From assembly GCA_026004795.1 (NCBI GenBank), contig BPJV01000013.1, positions 33,791 through 97,790 on the forward strand: a DNA stretch of 64,000 nt, given 5' to 3'. The notes under the pieces were generated by a model, which worked only from the letters and a program-made list of their open reading frames with translations, was not told the DNA's origin and searched no databases. How positions within the stretch are numbered: the stretch's first letter is position 1; each line of letters begins with the position of its first letter. The DNA comes from Pirellulaceae bacterium (GTDB lineage: Bacteria > Planctomycetota > Planctomycetia > Pirellulales > Pirellulaceae). Both the position numbers and the translations under genes were made by a program. Positions 22,708 through 32,634 of the stretch are shown here, in pieces.

Positions 22708-23844
22708 TCAATCGGAGAGGACCATGTTGTCCCGGTGGATGACCTCTTCGTATGGGCAGTGTCCGAGCACTTGAGCAATTTCTGGAGAACGGAGGCCGCG
22801 AATTTTCGCGAGCTCGTCGGAGCTGTAATTGGTCAAGCCACGAGCGCACTCGCAACCCGACGAGTCGCAAACCGCGACGACATCGCCTTTGTGGAAACTT
22901 CCGCGAACCTCACGGATGCCGATTGCCAGCAAGCTTGGCCCCGCTCGCCGCAATGCTGCCGCGGCGCCATCGTCGACGACGATCGTACCGGCCACTTGAG
23001 CCGTAAAACCGATCCACCGCTTGCGGGGCGGCAAACCTCGCGCCTGCGGCACGAAGAATGTCCCCAGCGGCTCGCCCGCCACGATTCGCAGCAGCACGTC
23101 GGGGGTCCGACCGCCGGCAATGATGGCTGGAGAACCACTGCGCACCGCCAAGCGTGCCGCTCGTAACTTGCTAGCCATCCCTCCCTTGGATACGGACGAA
23201 CGATGCGGTGTGGCCAACTCCATCGTCTTGCTATCAATCTGTTCAACCGTCTCGATCACTGTGGCCTGCGGATCGTCGGGGTGGCGATCGTACAGCCCGG
23301 CGACATCGCTGAGGATCACGAGCAGGGGCCGCTTGAGCAGTCCGGCAACCATCGCCGCCAACCGGTCATTGTCCCCAAAGGTGGCAATCAGCTCGTCGAC
23401 AGCGACCGTATCGTTTTCATTGATCACAGGTACGACGCCCATACTGAGCAACGTCAACAGAGTATTGCGGACATTCAAATAGCGTGGGCGGTCATCGAGA
23501 TCGTCCGCCGTCAGCAGGACTTGGGCGGCATGACGGCCGTGCCGATGGAAGCACTGTTCGTAAGCCTGGATCAAATGGGCTTGGCCGACGGCCGCCACCG
23601 CTTGCAAATGCGACACGTCGGTAGGGCGTTGCACCAATCCCAGCTTCCCCATACCTGCCGCCACCGCCCCACTGCTGACGAGGATCACAGGCAGACCGCG
23701 GTCGTAGATCTGAGCGATCTGACGGGAGAGGTTGGCAACTTGTTGATGATCCAATCGCCCCTCGGCGTCGGACAGTACGCGCGAGCCGACTTTTACCACG
23801 AGGCTGGTCGCTTCGTTCAAATAGGGGTCTCTACGGGAGCTCAT
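22708..23844 (-). CDS. proB: Glutamate 5-kinase with PUA domain
   Basis: 378 aa; VVKVGSRVLSDAEG, VILVSSGAVAAGMGKLG, VPVINENDTVAVDEL, FGDNDRLAAMVA, GGMASKLRAARLAVRSGSPAIIAGG, C-terminal PUA-like region. Confidence 0.95.
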   Translation of the reverse strand: MSSRRDPYLNEATSLVVKVGSRVLSDAEGRLDHQQVANLSRQIAQIYDRGLPVILVSSGAVAAGMGKLGLVQRPTDVSHLQAVAAVGQAHLIQAYEQCFHRHGRHAAQVLLTADDLDDRPRYLNVRNTLLTLLSMGVVPVINENDTVAVDELIATFGDNDRLAAMVAGLLKRPLLVILSDVAGLYDRHPDDPQATVIETVEQIDSKTMELATPHRSSVSKGGMASKLRAARLAVRSGSPAIIAGGRTPDVLLRIVAGEPLGTFFVPQARGLPPRKRWIGFTAQVAGTIVVDDGAAAALRRAGPSLLAIGIREVRGSFHKGDVVAVCDSSGCECARGLTNYSSDELAKIRGLRSPEIAQVLGHCPYEEVIHRDNMVLSD

Positions 23845-24147
23845 ACTCGGATTGATCTACGATTGTTTGAAAAATTGCTGCGGCTCAATGGCCGTATGGC
23901 GACGAAAATCATACGCGGCGTTGTTGGTACGAACGAGGCCTCTTCCCCTCCCTCAGCCTATTTGTTGGCCAGTCGGCCGGGTTTCGGCAGGTTGGCAACC
24001 ACCGGCCGCCTGCCAATTGGCCATCTTCGGGGGATCGGTTAAACTGAAGGCGGCGGGCACCTGCGGCCATCCTGTCCACCGCCATGGGCAACCGTCGACA
24101 GATTCCTTCGATGAACTTTTGGAACGCACCGGACGCATTGAGCGGGC

Positions 24148-25746
24148 ATGAGCGAACTGTATCACGAATGCGGCGTGGCAGCCATCTATCACCTTCCTGT
24201 TGGAGACGGGGAGGATCCTAGTCCGCTGTGCCCCGAGCCGGGGCCGATGGAAGCCTCCCGCCTGCTACCAAGGATGTTACAGGACATCCAAAATCGAGGT
24301 CAGTTGGCCGCGGGGATGACCAGCTACAACCCGAATCGTTCGAATCTTCTGCAGACGATCAAGGACATCGGTACCGTGGCCGAGGTATTCCGTTTGTCGC
24401 ATCGCGGCAAGAGCGAGTCCTTGATGCGGGAGTACGCCGGGCCGGCAGCCATCGGCCACGTCCGCTATGCCACCTGCGGCAAGGACGATCGCAACTACGC
24501 CCAACCGTTTGAGCGGCAGCACATCCACAAGCACAAGTGGTTTAGTTTCTGCTTCAACGGGCAGCTGGCCAATTATGCGCAGTTGCGGGCCAATCTATTG
24601 CATGAAGGCGAGCACCACTTGGCTCGCGATACCGATACAGAAATCATCATGCACGAACTCGGTCGTGAACTCTCCGTCGGCGCGGCCAGTCGGCCCTTGG
24701 AGGAGGTGTTTGCCGCCGTGGCGCAGCTCTTTGATGGAGCTTATAGCCTCGCCTTTTTGAACGCGCGCGGCGAAATGCTGCTGGCTCGCGATCCGCTGGG
24801 CATCAAGCCGCTGTGCTATGCGATCGAGGGCCCTCTGTTTGCCGCCGCCAGCGAAAGTGTCGCCCTGCTGAACCTCGGCTTCCGTCCGGAGAATATTCAA
24901 TCGCTACCGCCGGGGCACTTGATTGTCATCCGCCCCGATGGCATCAACTTGCAGCAATTCGCCTCCAGTGACCGTACCGCTCACTGTTTCTTCGAATGGG
25001 TGTACTTCGCCAACGTTGCCAGCACGCTCGACGACCGCAGCGTCTACCTGTCCCGCACACGATTGGGGGAAGAATTGGCGCAGGCGGAGTTGGACGAAGG
25101 CTTGGTTCCCTTGGATGAGGATACGATCGTCGTACCTGTTCCGGATACGAGCAAGGCCGCCGCGGATGCCATGGCCTTTCGCTTAGGCATCCCCAGTCGC
25201 GAGGGGCTGATTCGCAACCGCTACAGTGGCCGAACCTTCATCGAAGGAGGGCGGGCGCGGATCTCGAAGGCAGCCAGCAAATACACGCCACTGCGCGAGG
25301 TACTGGAGGGGAAACGCGTCTTCTTGGTCGAGGATTCCATCGTCCGCTCGACGACGATGAAAGTTTTGCTGGACCGCATTCGCGACTTGGGAGGAGCACG
25401 CGAGATTCATGTGCGCGTCGCTTGCCCACCGATCATCGCTCCCTGCTTTTACGGCATCGACATGTCGACCATCAACGAATTGTTCGCCCCGAAATTCTTG
25501 GTCGACGGAAAGCTGACCAAAGAAGCACAAGATCGGATGGCGGCCGCGTTAGGATGCGATTCGTTGCGGTACCTGCCGGTGGAGAGCATTTCCCGAGCGA
25601 TCGGTCTGCCGGCCTCGGCACTGTGCCAAGCATGCATTACCGCGGAGTACCCGACGCCGCATGGTCAGCGCTTGTACTCCATCGCCTTAGAGCACCAGCA
25701 TGGCGACGTCCCCGAGGATGCGAGAACGTATGAACGGGTAAGCTGA
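24148..25746 (+). CDS. Amidophosphoribosyltransferase-like protein (PurF family)
   Basis: 532 aa; Ntn amidotransferase N-terminus [50 protein letters not shown]-terminal PRTase loop [18 protein letters not shown]. Confidence 0.88.
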   Translation: MSELYHECGVAAIYHLPVGDGEDPSPLCPEPGPMEASRLLPRMLQDIQNRGQLAAGMTSYNPNRSNLLQTIKDIGTVAEVFRLSHRGKSESLMREYAGPAAIGHVRYATCGKDDRNYAQPFERQHIHKHKWFSFCFNGQLANYAQLRANLLHEGEHHLARDTDTEIIMHELGRELSVGAASRPLEEVFAAVAQLFDGAYSLAFLNARGEMLLARDPLGIKPLCYAIEGPLFAAASESVALLNLGFRPENIQSLPPGHLIVIRPDGINLQQFASSDRTAHCFFEWVYFANVASTLDDRSVYLSRTRLGEELAQAELDEGLVPLDEDTIVVPVPDTSKAAADAMAFRLGIPSREGLIRNRYSGRTFIEGGRARISKAASKYTPLREVLEGKRVFLVEDSIVRSTTMKVLLDRIRDLGGAREIHVRVACPPIIAPCFYGIDMSTINELFAPKFLVDGKLTKEAQDRMAAALGCDSLRYLPVESISRAIGLPASALCQACITAEYPTPHGQRLYSIALEHQHGDVPEDARTYERVS

Positions 25747-26054
25747 GCGATCTGGTCGATCCCTGCGGGAGAGCCTTTACCCTGGTTCCTGTTGCCCATT
25801 GTCCGAACGACGCGTCGTCGCATGGGCCGGCACTTCCAAGGAACGCACCTCGGTTGGCTCATCCTCCACCGGACTCACCCCGCGTGGCCCCCTCAGGCTA
25901 TCGGTTCGCCCTCTCTCCGTACTGTTGGGCACGCTGCCCCTGTGGCGGCGGACGGACGATTTTTCCGTCGCCGGGGAGGGCTGATCAGGCGTGGTTTTTT
26001 GGGCCTGGCTATCGGTCTCCTGGAATTCGGGCCAGAGAGTTTCCGTTGTTTCCG

Positions 26055-26588
26055 TTATCGCAAAGGGGGCAAACCCAACTGCGCGCGCCGCCGGTTGACC
26101 AAGACCAGTGCCTGAGGATGCGTGCGAAGCAGTCGCACGAGCTGCGAGGTGGACACCCCCAGGCGCTCGGCGGCCGCCGAGATCTGCCATTGGCTACCCT
26201 CCAGCCAGTCGAGGGCTTCGGCCAGCACGGCCGGATAATCGGGATTGGTGGTGGCGATGCGACAACGCCCTGACGGAAATGCCTGCTGCCAAGTGACCGA
26301 TGGCGGACCGGCCCCTAGACTCGCGCCAGGCGTGACCGGTACGCGGTGTTCCAAGGCCAAGCGGAGGCGAAGCCGTTTCAGGGCCTGACGTCGATTCTCC
26401 GCCTGGCTCCGTCGCTCACCCGCTTCCGCCGTGATGCCCGTGGGAAGGTGTCGTAAGCGGACCGCCGTTTCGACCTTATTACGATGCTGACCGCCGGGGC
26501 CACGGCGCCGGGAAAACTCGACGTCGCATTGCTCCCACAACTCCTCGTCGGGCAAGGCGGCCGGGTGTCGCACTCTCCCATGTTCCAT
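26055..26588 (-). CDS. Peptide chain release factor-like protein (GGQ domain) with C-terminal HTH-like segment
   Basis: 177 aa; RRRGPGGQHRNKVETAVRLRHLPTGITAEAGERRSQAENRRQAL is the class I RF GGQ domain; C-terminus WQISAAAERLGVSTSQLVRLLRTHPQAL is HTH-like. Confidence 0.85.
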   Translation of the reverse strand: MEHGRVRHPAALPDEELWEQCDVEFSRRRGPGGQHRNKVETAVRLRHLPTGITAEAGERRSQAENRRQALKRLRLRLALEHRVPVTPGASLGAGPPSVTWQQAFPSGRCRIATTNPDYPAVLAEALDWLEGSQWQISAAAERLGVSTSQLVRLLRTHPQALVLVNRRRAQLGLPPLR

Positions 26589-26624
26589 GTGACGTTCGCT
26601 ACCTCAAAGTACCCGTAGCGCAAC

Positions 26625-26651
26625 AAAAAACGGACGCCGAAGCATCCGTTT
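26625..26651 (-). terminator. Intrinsic terminator of tRNA-Leu
   Basis: Minus strand AAACGGATGC-TTCG-GCGTCCGTTT followed by TTTTTTG: ~10-bp stem, UUCG tetraloop and U-tract immediately 3' of the tRNA. Confidence 0.85.
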
Positions 26652-26658
26652 CTCAAGG

Positions 26659-26742
26659 TGCCCAGGACTGGATTTGAACCAGCAAGGGGTTTCCCCCACA
26701 ACGACCTCAACGTTGCGCGTCTGCCAATTCCGCCACCTGGGC
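26659..26742 (-). tRNA. tRNA-Leu (GAG anticodon)
   Basis: Minus strand GCCCAGGTGGCGGAATTGGCAGACGCGCAACGTTGAGGTCGTTGTGGGGGAAACCCCTTGCTGGTTCAAATCCAGTCCTGGGCA; long variable arm, anticodon loop TTGAGGT. Confidence 0.95.
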
Positions 26743-26893
26743 GCTTTTCATCTCTCTCTCTCTCTTGCCGTCGGCTGTTGACGCCGGATCGCCAGTCGAC
26801 AGGTACCCGCGGCGTCCACCTGCCGCCGACTAGCTGATTCCAAGTCTAGGCATTGCTCGCCATTCGTCAAGTGACCGCCGGGGCGCTCCTGGA

Positions 26894-29800
26894 TCAAGGG
26901 AGGGGACTGGATGCGCAACGTTGCAGCCAACGGCTGATGGCCGGAATCGCAGCGATTTCATAGGGACGAAAACGTTGTTGGTGGCCGGTCGCCTCGTCGT
27001 AGAGCAACATCTCGTGGGCCCCAAGCCGAGCCGCCGTCAGGGAATCAACCAGACTGTTGGCGTCCGCAGCACCCATTTGCATCAGTAGGCGAACCTCGAA
27101 TTCCTTCAGCAGCGATCGCCCCAACCATCGTTGAACCGACGAATTTGCGTCCGCCCATGCGATCGTGAAGATGCCGTGGGAGGGACCCTCGACAAGAATC
27201 TGCTCAAACTGCTTGCTCAATGATGGCGTCTCCGTGTCGAGGTTCCCGAAGTCGAATTCATCGCTGCGTCGCAGCTCGCGGATGCGACCGAGATTGAGGA
27301 TGATCAGCAGATGAACGGGCAGAGTGGATGCCGCGGTTTGCTCCGCCTGTCTCTCCTCCAGTCGTTGATACGTCCGGACGATCGCTTCGGCGGCGTTGCG
27401 TGGATCGCTAATGGCAACTGTCGGCCTCCCCTCCCGCCACAGATCGGGCAACGACGACACGTGCTGGTCGGTCGGGCGTGCGGCCTGGATCACTTCACCA
27501 CTGAAGGGAATATTGCCCATCGAGCACCTTCGCGCCACCGACGCCATAATGGCGTGCAACGTGGCTGCCGCCGGTCCCTCCTGATTCCCTACCAACAAAA
27601 CGTTGCGCCCCGGTTGATAGGTCAATGGGAATACTACGGCGGGCCGGAGCGCCACGCTCTCTCCGGCAAGGCACCATACGGCGTGGGGATTGAGTTGAGA
27701 GCTGGCGTGATCGATCGCCTGGTCGGCAGCGTCCTCATTCCATCTGGCCGGCTTGCTGCCATCAAAAACGATCGCGGTGCCCAGTACGTTCGTTGTCGCG
27801 TCGGTATTGTGATAGCCATGTCCGACCCGTTCCAACACCTCGCGTTGCGCGGAATGGGCAAGCCAACCGACCTGCAACGGTTGATTCCCCTCGATGCGAC
27901 CACCGGCGTCGTTGTAAATCGCCTGTCCAGGATGTTTCAAACGACTGGCCGCGGGATTGTCTTCGTCAAAAATGATGTGAGTATCCGACGGGTCGCACTG
28001 CAGCGCAATGCGCACGCCGATTTGGCCTAATGTTGTTCGCGGCAACGAGTAGGATCCACCCAGTGTTTGACTGGCCAGAACCGCATGGATGCCAAAGGAG
28101 CGCCCCTGGCGGACAATACGATCCAGCGCCAACTCGGCCTCCGCGGTAATCTTGTCATCCTCGCAGAACAACTCCTGAAACTCATCGATGATCACCAATA
28201 CCCGAGGCAGAACGCGGTGGGGAAAACGCTGGTTCCAAGCCGTGATATCTTGCACTCCCTCACGGCGAAACAGTTCGCCGCGGCGCTGCAAGCACTCGTT
28301 CACGTAGGTCAATGCGCTCAGCCCGAACTCGCGGTGGCTTTCGATACCGATGATGTCGGCATGCGGTAATTCGGCGTCGGCGTAGACTTGAAATTCGACT
28401 CCTTTTTTGAAATCGAGCAGTACCAACCGCAAACGATCGGGACTGTACCTGGCCACCGCGCTGGTGATCAGAGCATGCAAGAGTGACGATTTTCCGGATC
28501 CCGTCTTGCCAGCGATGATCGCATGCTGAGCGGTTCCCGTGCCTAAGCGCAGCGAGTGCACGCGCCCCACGCCACTTTGACCAATGGGTATTTCCAAGGC
28601 GAAGGAGCTATCCTGCTGCTGCCAGGCCCGGTGGTCCGGCAAGACTTGTTGTAGTGGCACCTCGATGCGCGCCGCCTGTTGGGCGCGTCGGCCAACCTCC
28701 ATCACCAGTTTTTCAGCGACCGCATCGTCGACTGAACCGGATTCCCCGACGGGAACCCTGGTGTGATCGTTCACCGCCAATTGCCAGTGCCCGGCAGCCG
28801 ACGCTACATGGAGATGCATCCAGTCTCTCCACGCTTGTTGAATCGCCTCGCCAATGTCGTCGTCGCCGGTGGGATGTTCAAGGCACAGAATTGGGAAAAT
28901 GCCACATTTTGGACCCGACTCCATGAGACTGAGCAAATGCCGTTGCGCCGATTCGTCCAAGGCGGCCGGGAATCCGCGCCAAATGAGGATGCGAAAGGGT
29001 TCGGCCAGCGCCTGGGCGTCGCGATTGTATTCCACGATGTGGCGGTATTTGTTGCGCAATGCTTGCTGAATGATGTCTTCAGCCGCCTGTGCCAGTCGTT
29101 CAAGTTGCCTCGCTACGTGTCGTGGCTGGGTCCACACCCGATGCGTCACCAACTCCGGATCGTAGTCGGCCAGGTGCATCAACCAACCAAAGTCTCGCCC
29201 CAGCCCCTGAGGATCGACAACGCATATCTGCACGCGTCCCGCAGGGGATGAGGTCAACACTCGCAACAGCAAGGTCTTGAGCAGGTTTCCCACTGCAGTG
29301 GGAGCCTCAGTGGCATGGAGAACCAGGCCCCCGTCGTCGAGCGGAGAATAGAGCACAGGAACGGGGGCCACTGAGGATTGCGTGGCGGCGAGTTCCGCAG
29401 AAAGGCTGGAGGCCGAAACGCCCGCCCCCAGGGATCGCTCCAGCGTGCCGATGGGCACCACGGGAGCCTCGACCGGGGGCGGCCAGCTATCCGGGGCGGC
29501 AACCAGCTTCTTCCAATCTGGGAAACACTTTTGGCACCATTGCTGATGGGATTGCAGAAACCTTTCTCCGGTGGCGAGGCCGCGCTGCGTACGGATACGG
29601 ATCTGCGCATCGGTCGCCTGCAGCTGCTGGTCGAGCTGCTTCGTCGCCAACTCGGTTTGCTCGATGGCTTCCTGTTCGTCGGCGCGGTACCGCAACTCCA
29701 GCTCACTCAATTGTGCCTCCTCGGCAGCCTCCAATTCGGCCAGCCGGCGATCCAACTCCTGCGCTGCCAGTCGTTTTTGTTGCGCCGCGTACTGTTGCAA

Positions 29801-30871
29801 ACGATCTCTGGTGGCGGTCAACTGCGAGCGCAACTCGGATACCCGTTGTTCGCACCATTGATTGGCTCGCTCGCCGCGACGTCGCCTGGTTTCCTCGAGC
29901 CGCTCGATCGCGTCTTGGTAGTGCTGTTGCCCCGCTGCCTCCACGGCGCGACACAGCCCCTCGATCCGTTGCATCGCGCCGAGCAGTTCCGGTGCCCGGC
30001 GGCGCAGCACAGTACGCAACCAGGGCCGGATGCCGACGACGATGACAAGCAAGAAAAGAATCGTCGCTCCGCCGGCAACAGCTACCGCCGGCAGCAGTTT
30101 CAACCAGCCGCTCCCATACACGACGCAGAAAGAAACAATCAGCAAGGCGCCGCATAGTGCCCACAACCAGGCAGTGCCGAATAACCGCAACAGAGGATGC
30201 CGGGAAACCTGCTGCACCAACCGTCGCGCTGGCTCAAGTTCTCGGTCGATCTCCTCCAACATCCGCCGCGTCTCGTCGCCCCCGGCGAGCGCCTCATGGC
30301 CAACCCAGTTGGTTTCTTGGCTCGTATGCGGTGCGAGGTTGAGCTGCGCATGCATCGCATGCCACTGGCGAACAATCGCCTCCAGTTGCTGGCGGCATCT
30401 GGCCACTTGCTGGCGGAGCTGTTGATAGACGCGCGCATGAGCTTCTTTCTCTTGTTGCCCCTGACGCTCCAGCTCCGCAATTCTTTGCCGCGTCTTTTCT
30501 TCGGCCAGCTCGATGCCGCGGCGCGTCTCTTGTCGTAAACGTTGGATTTCGTCCTCCGTATCGCGAATCGCTTTGTAGGTTCGCAACTCGGCCTCGTCCC
30601 ACGCTTGCATTCGTTCGGCATCGATCGTCTCGATCGCTTCCCGGCGGCGCTCCTGCCATTGCGACTCCAGGCGTTGCACAAGCGACGCGAGTTCCGTTTG
30701 CAAACGCTCCTTCTCCTGGGCAACGGCCTGGCGATGCGCGCGCAACTGTTGAGCAAATCGCTGTTGTCGCGCATCGATTCCTTGCAGCAATCGCAGCAAG
30801 CGTCGGTAAGGAATCGGGCGTGAGTGATCAGCATGTCGCATGGTCGTTACCACTTCCGCTGTGTTCCCCAA
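26894..30871 (-). CDS. FtsK/SpoIIIE-type membrane ATPase with N-terminal coiled coils (type VII secretion EssC/EccC-like)
   Basis: 1325 aa; ~200 aa coiled coil, TM pair (LWALCGALLIVSFCVVYGSGWLKLLPAVAVAGGATILFLLVIVVGI), second coiled coil, then FtsK domain with Walker A IAGKTGSGKSSLLHAL, Walker B VLVIIDEFQELF, RSFGIHAVLASQTLGG. Confidence 0.88.
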   Translation of the reverse strand: MGNTAEVVTTMRHADHSRPIPYRRLLRLLQGIDARQQRFAQQLRAHRQAVAQEKERLQTELASLVQRLESQWQERRREAIETIDAERMQAWDEAELRTYKAIRDTEDEIQRLRQETRRGIELAEEKTRQRIAELERQGQQEKEAHARVYQQLRQQVARCRQQLEAIVRQWHAMHAQLNLAPHTSQETNWVGHEALAGGDETRRMLEEIDRELEPARRLVQQVSRHPLLRLFGTAWLWALCGALLIVSFCVVYGSGWLKLLPAVAVAGGATILFLLVIVVGIRPWLRTVLRRRAPELLGAMQRIEGLCRAVEAAGQQHYQDAIERLEETRRRRGERANQWCEQRVSELRSQLTATRDRLQQYAAQQKRLAAQELDRRLAELEAAEEAQLSELELRYRADEQEAIEQTELATKQLDQQLQATDAQIRIRTQRGLATGERFLQSHQQWCQKCFPDWKKLVAAPDSWPPPVEAPVVPIGTLERSLGAGVSASSLSAELAATQSSVAPVPVLYSPLDDGGLVLHATEAPTAVGNLLKTLLLRVLTSSPAGRVQICVVDPQGLGRDFGWLMHLADYDPELVTHRVWTQPRHVARQLERLAQAAEDIIQQALRNKYRHIVEYNRDAQALAEPFRILIWRGFPAALDESAQRHLLSLMESGPKCGIFPILCLEHPTGDDDIGEAIQQAWRDWMHLHVASAAGHWQLAVNDHTRVPVGESGSVDDAVAEKLVMEVGRRAQQAARIEVPLQQVLPDHRAWQQQDSSFALEIPIGQSGVGRVHSLRLGTGTAQHAIIAGKTGSGKSSLLHALITSAVARYSPDRLRLVLLDFKKGVEFQVYADAELPHADIIGIESHREFGLSALTYVNECLQRRGELFRREGVQDITAWNQRFPHRVLPRVLVIIDEFQELFCEDDKITAEAELALDRIVRQGRSFGIHAVLASQTLGGSYSLPRTTLGQIGVRIALQCDPSDTHIIFDEDNPAASRLKHPGQAIYNDAGGRIEGNQPLQVGWLAHSAQREVLERVGHGYHNTDATTNVLGTAIVFDGSKPARWNEDAADQAIDHASSQLNPHAVWCLAGESVALRPAVVFPLTYQPGRNVLLVGNQEGPAAATLHAIMASVARRCSMGNIPFSGEVIQAARPTDQHVSSLPDLWREGRPTVAISDPRNAAEAIVRTYQRLEERQAEQTAASTLPVHLLIILNLGRIRELRRSDEFDFGNLDTETPSLSKQFEQILVEGPSHGIFTIAWADANSSVQRWLGRSLLKEFEVRLLMQMGAADANSLVDSLTAARLGAHEMLLYDEATGHQQRFRPYEIAAIPAISRWLQRCASSPLP

Positions 30872-31013
30872 AGTTCAGCAGGCTCGGCCGCGGATCGATC
30901 TCGTTCCGCACCACCGGCCGATAGCACCTCTTGGCCGGCCGCTGGATTGCGCCTTACCAATGCTCTGCAAGGGTATCAGGAGCTGATAAGGAAGCCTCCT
31001 GGGCAACACGGTG

Positions 31014-31256
31014 TCATTGAGCTTGGGTCTCTTTCAACTGTTCCATCATCCGCTCTGCCAACTCGATCTGCTCGGCCAATCCGGTCACCAAAGAGTTGAA
31101 AGCGGGAGTGAGTATCTGGAGGTATTGCGTGCAAAACTGCCGCCCGACATCATCCTTCCATAGCTCCTGGGCTTCCGTAAACTCCGCATGCAACGCCTCG
31201 CCCAATCTCGCCAGCCGTTGCATGCATCCCGGCAAATCGTGATTTTCGCGTCGCAT
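31014..31256 (-). CDS. WXG100-like small helical protein (second copy)
   Basis: ORF 31014..31358; likely start ATG 31256: MRRENHDLPGCMQRLARLGEALHAEFTEAQELWKDDVGRQFCTQYLQILTPAFNSLVTGLAEQIELAERMMEQLKETQAQ, 80 aa, central W-K-D...F flanked by predicted helices. Confidence 0.65.
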   Translation of the reverse strand: MRRENHDLPGCMQRLARLGEALHAEFTEAQELWKDDVGRQFCTQYLQILTPAFNSLVTGLAEQIELAERMMEQLKETQAQ

Positions 31257-31351
31257 GGAAACTCTCTTTTCGATGCAATGACCGCTGTGTTGGACGAGCC
31301 AGCCGGACAGGCAGCGGAGCGACCGCATGGTCCGCTGCTCCCCGCCGCGGC

Positions 31352-31975
31352 TTAACAAGTATCTTCGCTGCCAAGCTGTTCACCTGGTTTCTGCTTCACT
31401 GCGGCATCCTCGTCTACCACGAGCTGAGGACGATCAGGTGCCAGTGATTTCTGGGGGACGGAGTCTCTACTGGGGACTGTGTCATTGGTGTAGCGATGCA
31501 GAATATCGATATACCGTTGGAGACGTTGCAACCCCTGATACAGATCTCCTTCGACGACATCTCGGCAATGAAGCATCCGCGCCGTCTGCTTGGTCATCGA
31601 TTGTTGCCATGCCCGTGCCGCAGCGCGCGCAGCACGCAATTTGGTCGCGCACAGCTCCTGCCGCTGACGAGCGATTATCAACCGTTTCTTCTGCTCGGTG
31701 CAAGGACGACGCTCCTCGTCGCGCACCGTTGCCATGCAGCGGCTGAGGGCTTCCTGCGCTTGCACCACGTCCAACTGACTGCGGCGGTACTGCTCGGCCC
31801 AGTAGGCGGGCGCATCGGTTTCGATCCACTGGGTCAATCGCCGCAATTGCAGCTGTAGTTGCTCCAGCGCTTGAACGGTTTGGTGGCGTAATTCGCCCAT
31901 TCGCGTCTGCAGTCGCTGCAACCTTGCCAACGAGCGAACTTCGGCATGGTTGGCCATGGCACCTTCCCCTCCCAT
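31352..31975 (-). CDS. Coiled-coil protein in WXG100/FtsK cluster
   Basis: 207 aa; Gln/Arg/Leu-rich helical sequence (RLQTRMGELRHQTVQALEQLQLQLRRLTQWIETDAPAYWAEQYRRSQLDVVQAQEALSRC); lies between the two WXG100-like genes on the same strand. Confidence 0.75.
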   Translation of the reverse strand: MGGEGAMANHAEVRSLARLQRLQTRMGELRHQTVQALEQLQLQLRRLTQWIETDAPAYWAEQYRRSQLDVVQAQEALSRCMATVRDEERRPCTEQKKRLIIARQRQELCATKLRAARAAARAWQQSMTKQTARMLHCRDVVEGDLYQGLQRLQRYIDILHRYTNDTVPSRDSVPQKSLAPDRPQLVVDEDAAVKQKPGEQLGSEDTC

Positions 31976-32090
31976 AACCGGCTCAGCTATTTGTCGTCAT
32001 GCGGTTCCCGGCGGTCGCTGCGGGCGTCTGATTGCAGCACTTGCGGCAGCAATCTTCCTCTCCCGGCAACCGTTCGAGCCATTCCCCGGG

Positions 32091-32360
32091 CTATTTTTGC
32101 AAGTACTGGTCGATGATTTCAGCTTTCTTCAGCAAATAAGGGACATGCCTGTCCGTGGACTCGAGCAACTTGTTGACCGTCGTCAACTGCGCGGCGAACT
32201 CCTCGGCAAACTTTCGATGCTCTTGGTCTCGCCACGACTCGGCCAGTCGTGCCTCCGCCTGCACCACGGCGGCAGTTGCCTCGCGAACCTGCTGGCTGTA
32301 TCGCCGCAGCAGCATGGCAAAAGTCCGTAGTTGTTCGGGGTCGACAATCGCTTGCGGCAT
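32091..32360 (-). CDS. WXG100-like small helical protein (first copy)
   Basis: 89 aa; MPQAIVDPEQLRTFAMLLRRYSQQVREATAAVVQAEARLAESWRDQEHRKFAEEFAAQLTTVNKLLESTDRHVPYLLKKAEIIDQYLQK; two helices around S-W-R-D...KF, as in WXG100 proteins. Confidence 0.75.
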   Translation of the reverse strand: MPQAIVDPEQLRTFAMLLRRYSQQVREATAAVVQAEARLAESWRDQEHRKFAEEFAAQLTTVNKLLESTDRHVPYLLKKAEIIDQYLQK

Positions 32361-32634
32361 CCGTCTACTCCTGGAAAAAATCGACGTCGCGGCGAGAAAG
32401 GCTCACCGTGTCCGCGCAGATGACGTTGGGGATTTGATCGAACTGCGTAGAATACAAGTAGCCAATACTAACGACAGTCCGACAGGGATCGTGGAGCATC
32501 ACTTGGCGCACGCATCGGGTGCTCAGGTCCAGTGGATCAACAGCAATGGCGACCCTGACGGTGAACGGCAACACTCTGTGCTATTGTACCTCACTGACTT
32601 GCCAACGGCCGGTCCATGGCCGAGAGTTAGGTGG

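Noticed and set aside
29378-30157. 259-aa + ORF antisense to the FtsK-like ATPase
   Set aside because: Shadow of the coiled-coil coding region; leucine-rich composition mirrors Gln/Glu codons on the other strand.
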